Source: Sipunculus nudus
Taxonomy: Eukaryota > Annelida > Sipuncula > Golfingiida > Sipunculidae
DNA length: 64,000 bases
Assembly: GCA_026874595.1 (NCBI GenBank)
Contig: CM049312.1
Location: 56,797,429 to 56,861,428, forward strand
Direction of reading: 5' to 3'
The notes under the pieces are model-generated. The model ran no database searches. It saw nothing but the letters and a program-made list of their open reading frames with translations, and had not been told where the DNA came from. Both the position numbers and the translations under genes were made by a program. Shown here piece by piece: positions 61,851 through 64,000 of this stretch. Position 1 is the first letter of the stretch. Every line of letters starts with the position of its first letter.

Positions 61851-64000
61851 CTGTGGACAGAATAAAAGAAAGCCAAATTAAATCTAAATGAAATATTATA
61901 TAAAACAGACAAACATTAAAACAATTCAAAATAATGATCAGGGCTGCTGCACCTCTTAGCAAAGCAAATTTAGACCTTTTTAAGACTTTTCAAGATCAGC
62001 TGACAGAAAATTTAAAGACCCTTTTATATCAAGAATTCTTTAATGGCCCTACCATGCTTTTAAACTACTGAAAATCCCAAATGGTGATCACTACAAGTTT
62101 GGACTGGTCTCATGGTAGTGTGTCCTGAGAATCTACGGATATCATTCTTTGACAAGTAACTGCGGCAACTTCCCCTAAACTGTCTCAAGCTTACGTTTGA
62201 TCACCGTTTGTGCACATTCATTTATCAAGATGGGTAAAATTTAAGACCTTTTTAAGACCAATATCAGGATTCCTTGCATTTTTAAAACCTTTTCAAGGCC
62301 TTAAAAATGCAAAATCAAAAATAAGACTTTTTAAGGCTCCCAGGAACCCTGATAATGTATAATGAAAACTATTCCAAACATCAGCTCTAACAAACATGAA
62401 TGTCTCAGGCCTATCGGGTCTTCACACACTTAATCTGTTTCATGATGAATAGCATTTAAACCCATTTACTTGCAGGAAATCATGGTAATATTTGTAAGTT
62501 CACTACCTATTACAACAATTCAATGTCAAGCATCTCAATATAAAGTATGCCAGCTCTGCTGTTTGAAGGAAAACATAGGACCATCAGAGTAGGGGTGGCA
62601 AATTCAGCACATAAAGAAAAGAATAAAAACGAAGTGGATATCAAATCAATGTGTTATTAACATATTTTAGCTTTACAAATAAATGCACAGACAGTCAGTC
62701 TATTAATATAATGATATCAATTAAAAATTTAAGAATAATTTTAGTGATATCGTCCCTGGACTTCTTCATATCAAACTAGTTCTGATACACTTAACATCAG
62801 TACATCAAGTAAACCTATAAACATTTATAGAAACTGCTGTTTTTCGCATTCTAAAAATATTTGTCAGATAATGTTAATCTAATTAAAATGCTTGCTCAAA
62901 CAATAAAATGTGCATAAACAAGTCAAAATAAATGTAGGGATTAAATATTCTAGTAAGGCTTACCTCATAATACTATAATTAAGGTAATAAAGAATTCAGG
63001 CACATCAACTTTCCTGCAATTTCAAGTTTACTTGGTCTCTTTAATGTTACTAAAGCACCATTATCATTGAATTCAAATTCTTTGGAATTTAAATGGTCTT
63101 TCTAAGAATATTATATCAATTAAACAAGGATTACAGAATTAATTCAATATTAATTATTAATGTGAGTGCCCTGATGATGATATTTAAGGAGATACTCATT
63201 TCTTGATATATATTCTTTACTGTTAATATACAAAATACTACTACAGGGGATAAAGGCATCATGAAAGTTAACAGTTCACATTATATTACAAAGAAACCCT
63301 ATGGACACCTAAATATTACGAGCACTCACTTGGGGATCCAGCGCAATAAGCAATCAGAATTTCGTAATCCCTACAACTCCCTGTTATGAGAAGACTACCA
63401 TGTCCCCCATATGACCATTATTGGGATATCCACTTTAAACTAATTAACTGATAGACTACAAAAGATACTGGACAAGTATTCAACCCATTCAATAAGAAAT
63501 AATTTATGCATTACAATTTGAAAAATATTTCCACTTTTCAAATGAATACTGTGGTTGCCTTTTTGTTTGCAAAGGTTTCAAATTCCCGCTATTTGTGATA
63601 TGAGAATAATCATGAGAGTAAACCTTCGTGAATAAGATTTCTCATCGTAGAAGACAAAGTTGAAAAGTAAAAGGCTGACATTATAAATAATAATGAATTG
63701 TGTATATTTAAAGACTGATATTTTAAATAATATAATCTCTTTCCCATTGTTTGCGATTAACAAACAATATTTATATTCAATATATTTAGCCTTTTTTTTC
63801 TGTCTCTTCATCATCAAAAAAGGAGATACACAAAATTTGACCATTTTTGACCTGTTAAGTATAAAACATTTTCTAACAAACCCAGATGGCCTGTATTTTT
63901 GCTTATAATGACTATTAGCACATCTGGTATAACGAGGCAAGGAACTGCATTATCTAATGATGAAAGCTGGCCAGCAGATCTGTTGTAATAACACCATCGA
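61851..64000 (-). other. Upstream intron of the CUX gene (partial)
   Basis: Lies 5' of the first visible exon. I looked on the minus strand for the expected preceding exon (vertebrate type ...LNVYKRLIDVP) and found none. Donor-like sites at about 63331 and 62964 have no matching coding sequence. Contains a loose repeat around TTTAAGACCTTTTTAAGAC at 61970-62340. Otherwise A+T-rich. Confidence 0.7.

Noticed and set aside
62964-63060. Possible exon with donor GTAAGC near 62964
   Set aside because: Upstream sequence is A+T-rich with stops in all frames.
63331-63450. Possible upstream CUX exon with donor GTGAGT near 63331
   Set aside because: The sequence before the donor does not encode the expected LNVYKRLIDVP-type residues in any frame.

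Overview
The window is a piece of an A+T-rich animal genome. It is almost entirely filled, on the minus strand, by the 3' three-quarters of one long multi-exon gene: a CUX/Cut-family homeobox gene (CUX1/CDP/cut-like). I found fourteen coding exons between 61850 and 3773. Every junction has AG/GT borders, and the reading phase runs unbroken from exon to exon to a stop codon. Joined, they give 1327 residues: a long coiled coil that follows vertebrate CUX1/CASP exon by exon, then CUT repeats 1, 2 and 3, a cut-class homeodomain (His at position 50), and a C-terminus ending in D-W-E-F. The first roughly 100 residues (5' exons and main promoter) are not seen here and should lie beyond 64000. CASP-specific 3' exons were not found.

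The organism is most likely a mollusc, perhaps a bivalve. That is an inference from the lophotrochozoan-looking CUX protein and from the mobile DNA: nonautonomous elements with terminal hairpins and tandem cores, CAGT-ended MITEs, tRNA-derived SINEs, and elements with a CTAGAAAG...GAGCGCATA type end. No species is claimed.

Layout, in transcription order (high to low coordinates): 61851-64000 is upstream intron. 61850-33508 holds coiled-coil exons 1-4, separated by introns of about 9, 2.6 and 16 kb. 33507-18247 is a 15 kb intron. 18246-14584 holds coiled-coil exons 5-9, closely packed. 12924-11722 holds the CUT1 exon and a short linker exon. 9367-8320 is the large linker plus CUT2 exon, 7415-7017 the CUT3 exon, and 4644-3773 the homeodomain and C-terminal exon. 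The last 3.8 kb is 3'UTR and downstream DNA.

The large introns carry most of the other structure: at least eight minisatellites or tandem arrays, several MITE-like or Helitron-like nonautonomous elements, two tRNA-derived SINEs, and several more complex, GC-richer blocks that look like candidate conserved non-coding elements. Some of these blocks are dense in ATTGAT/ATCAAT, a sequence bound by cut-class homeodomain proteins, which suggests possible autoregulation. I see no second protein-coding gene, no cellular tRNA or rRNA gene and no CRISPR array.
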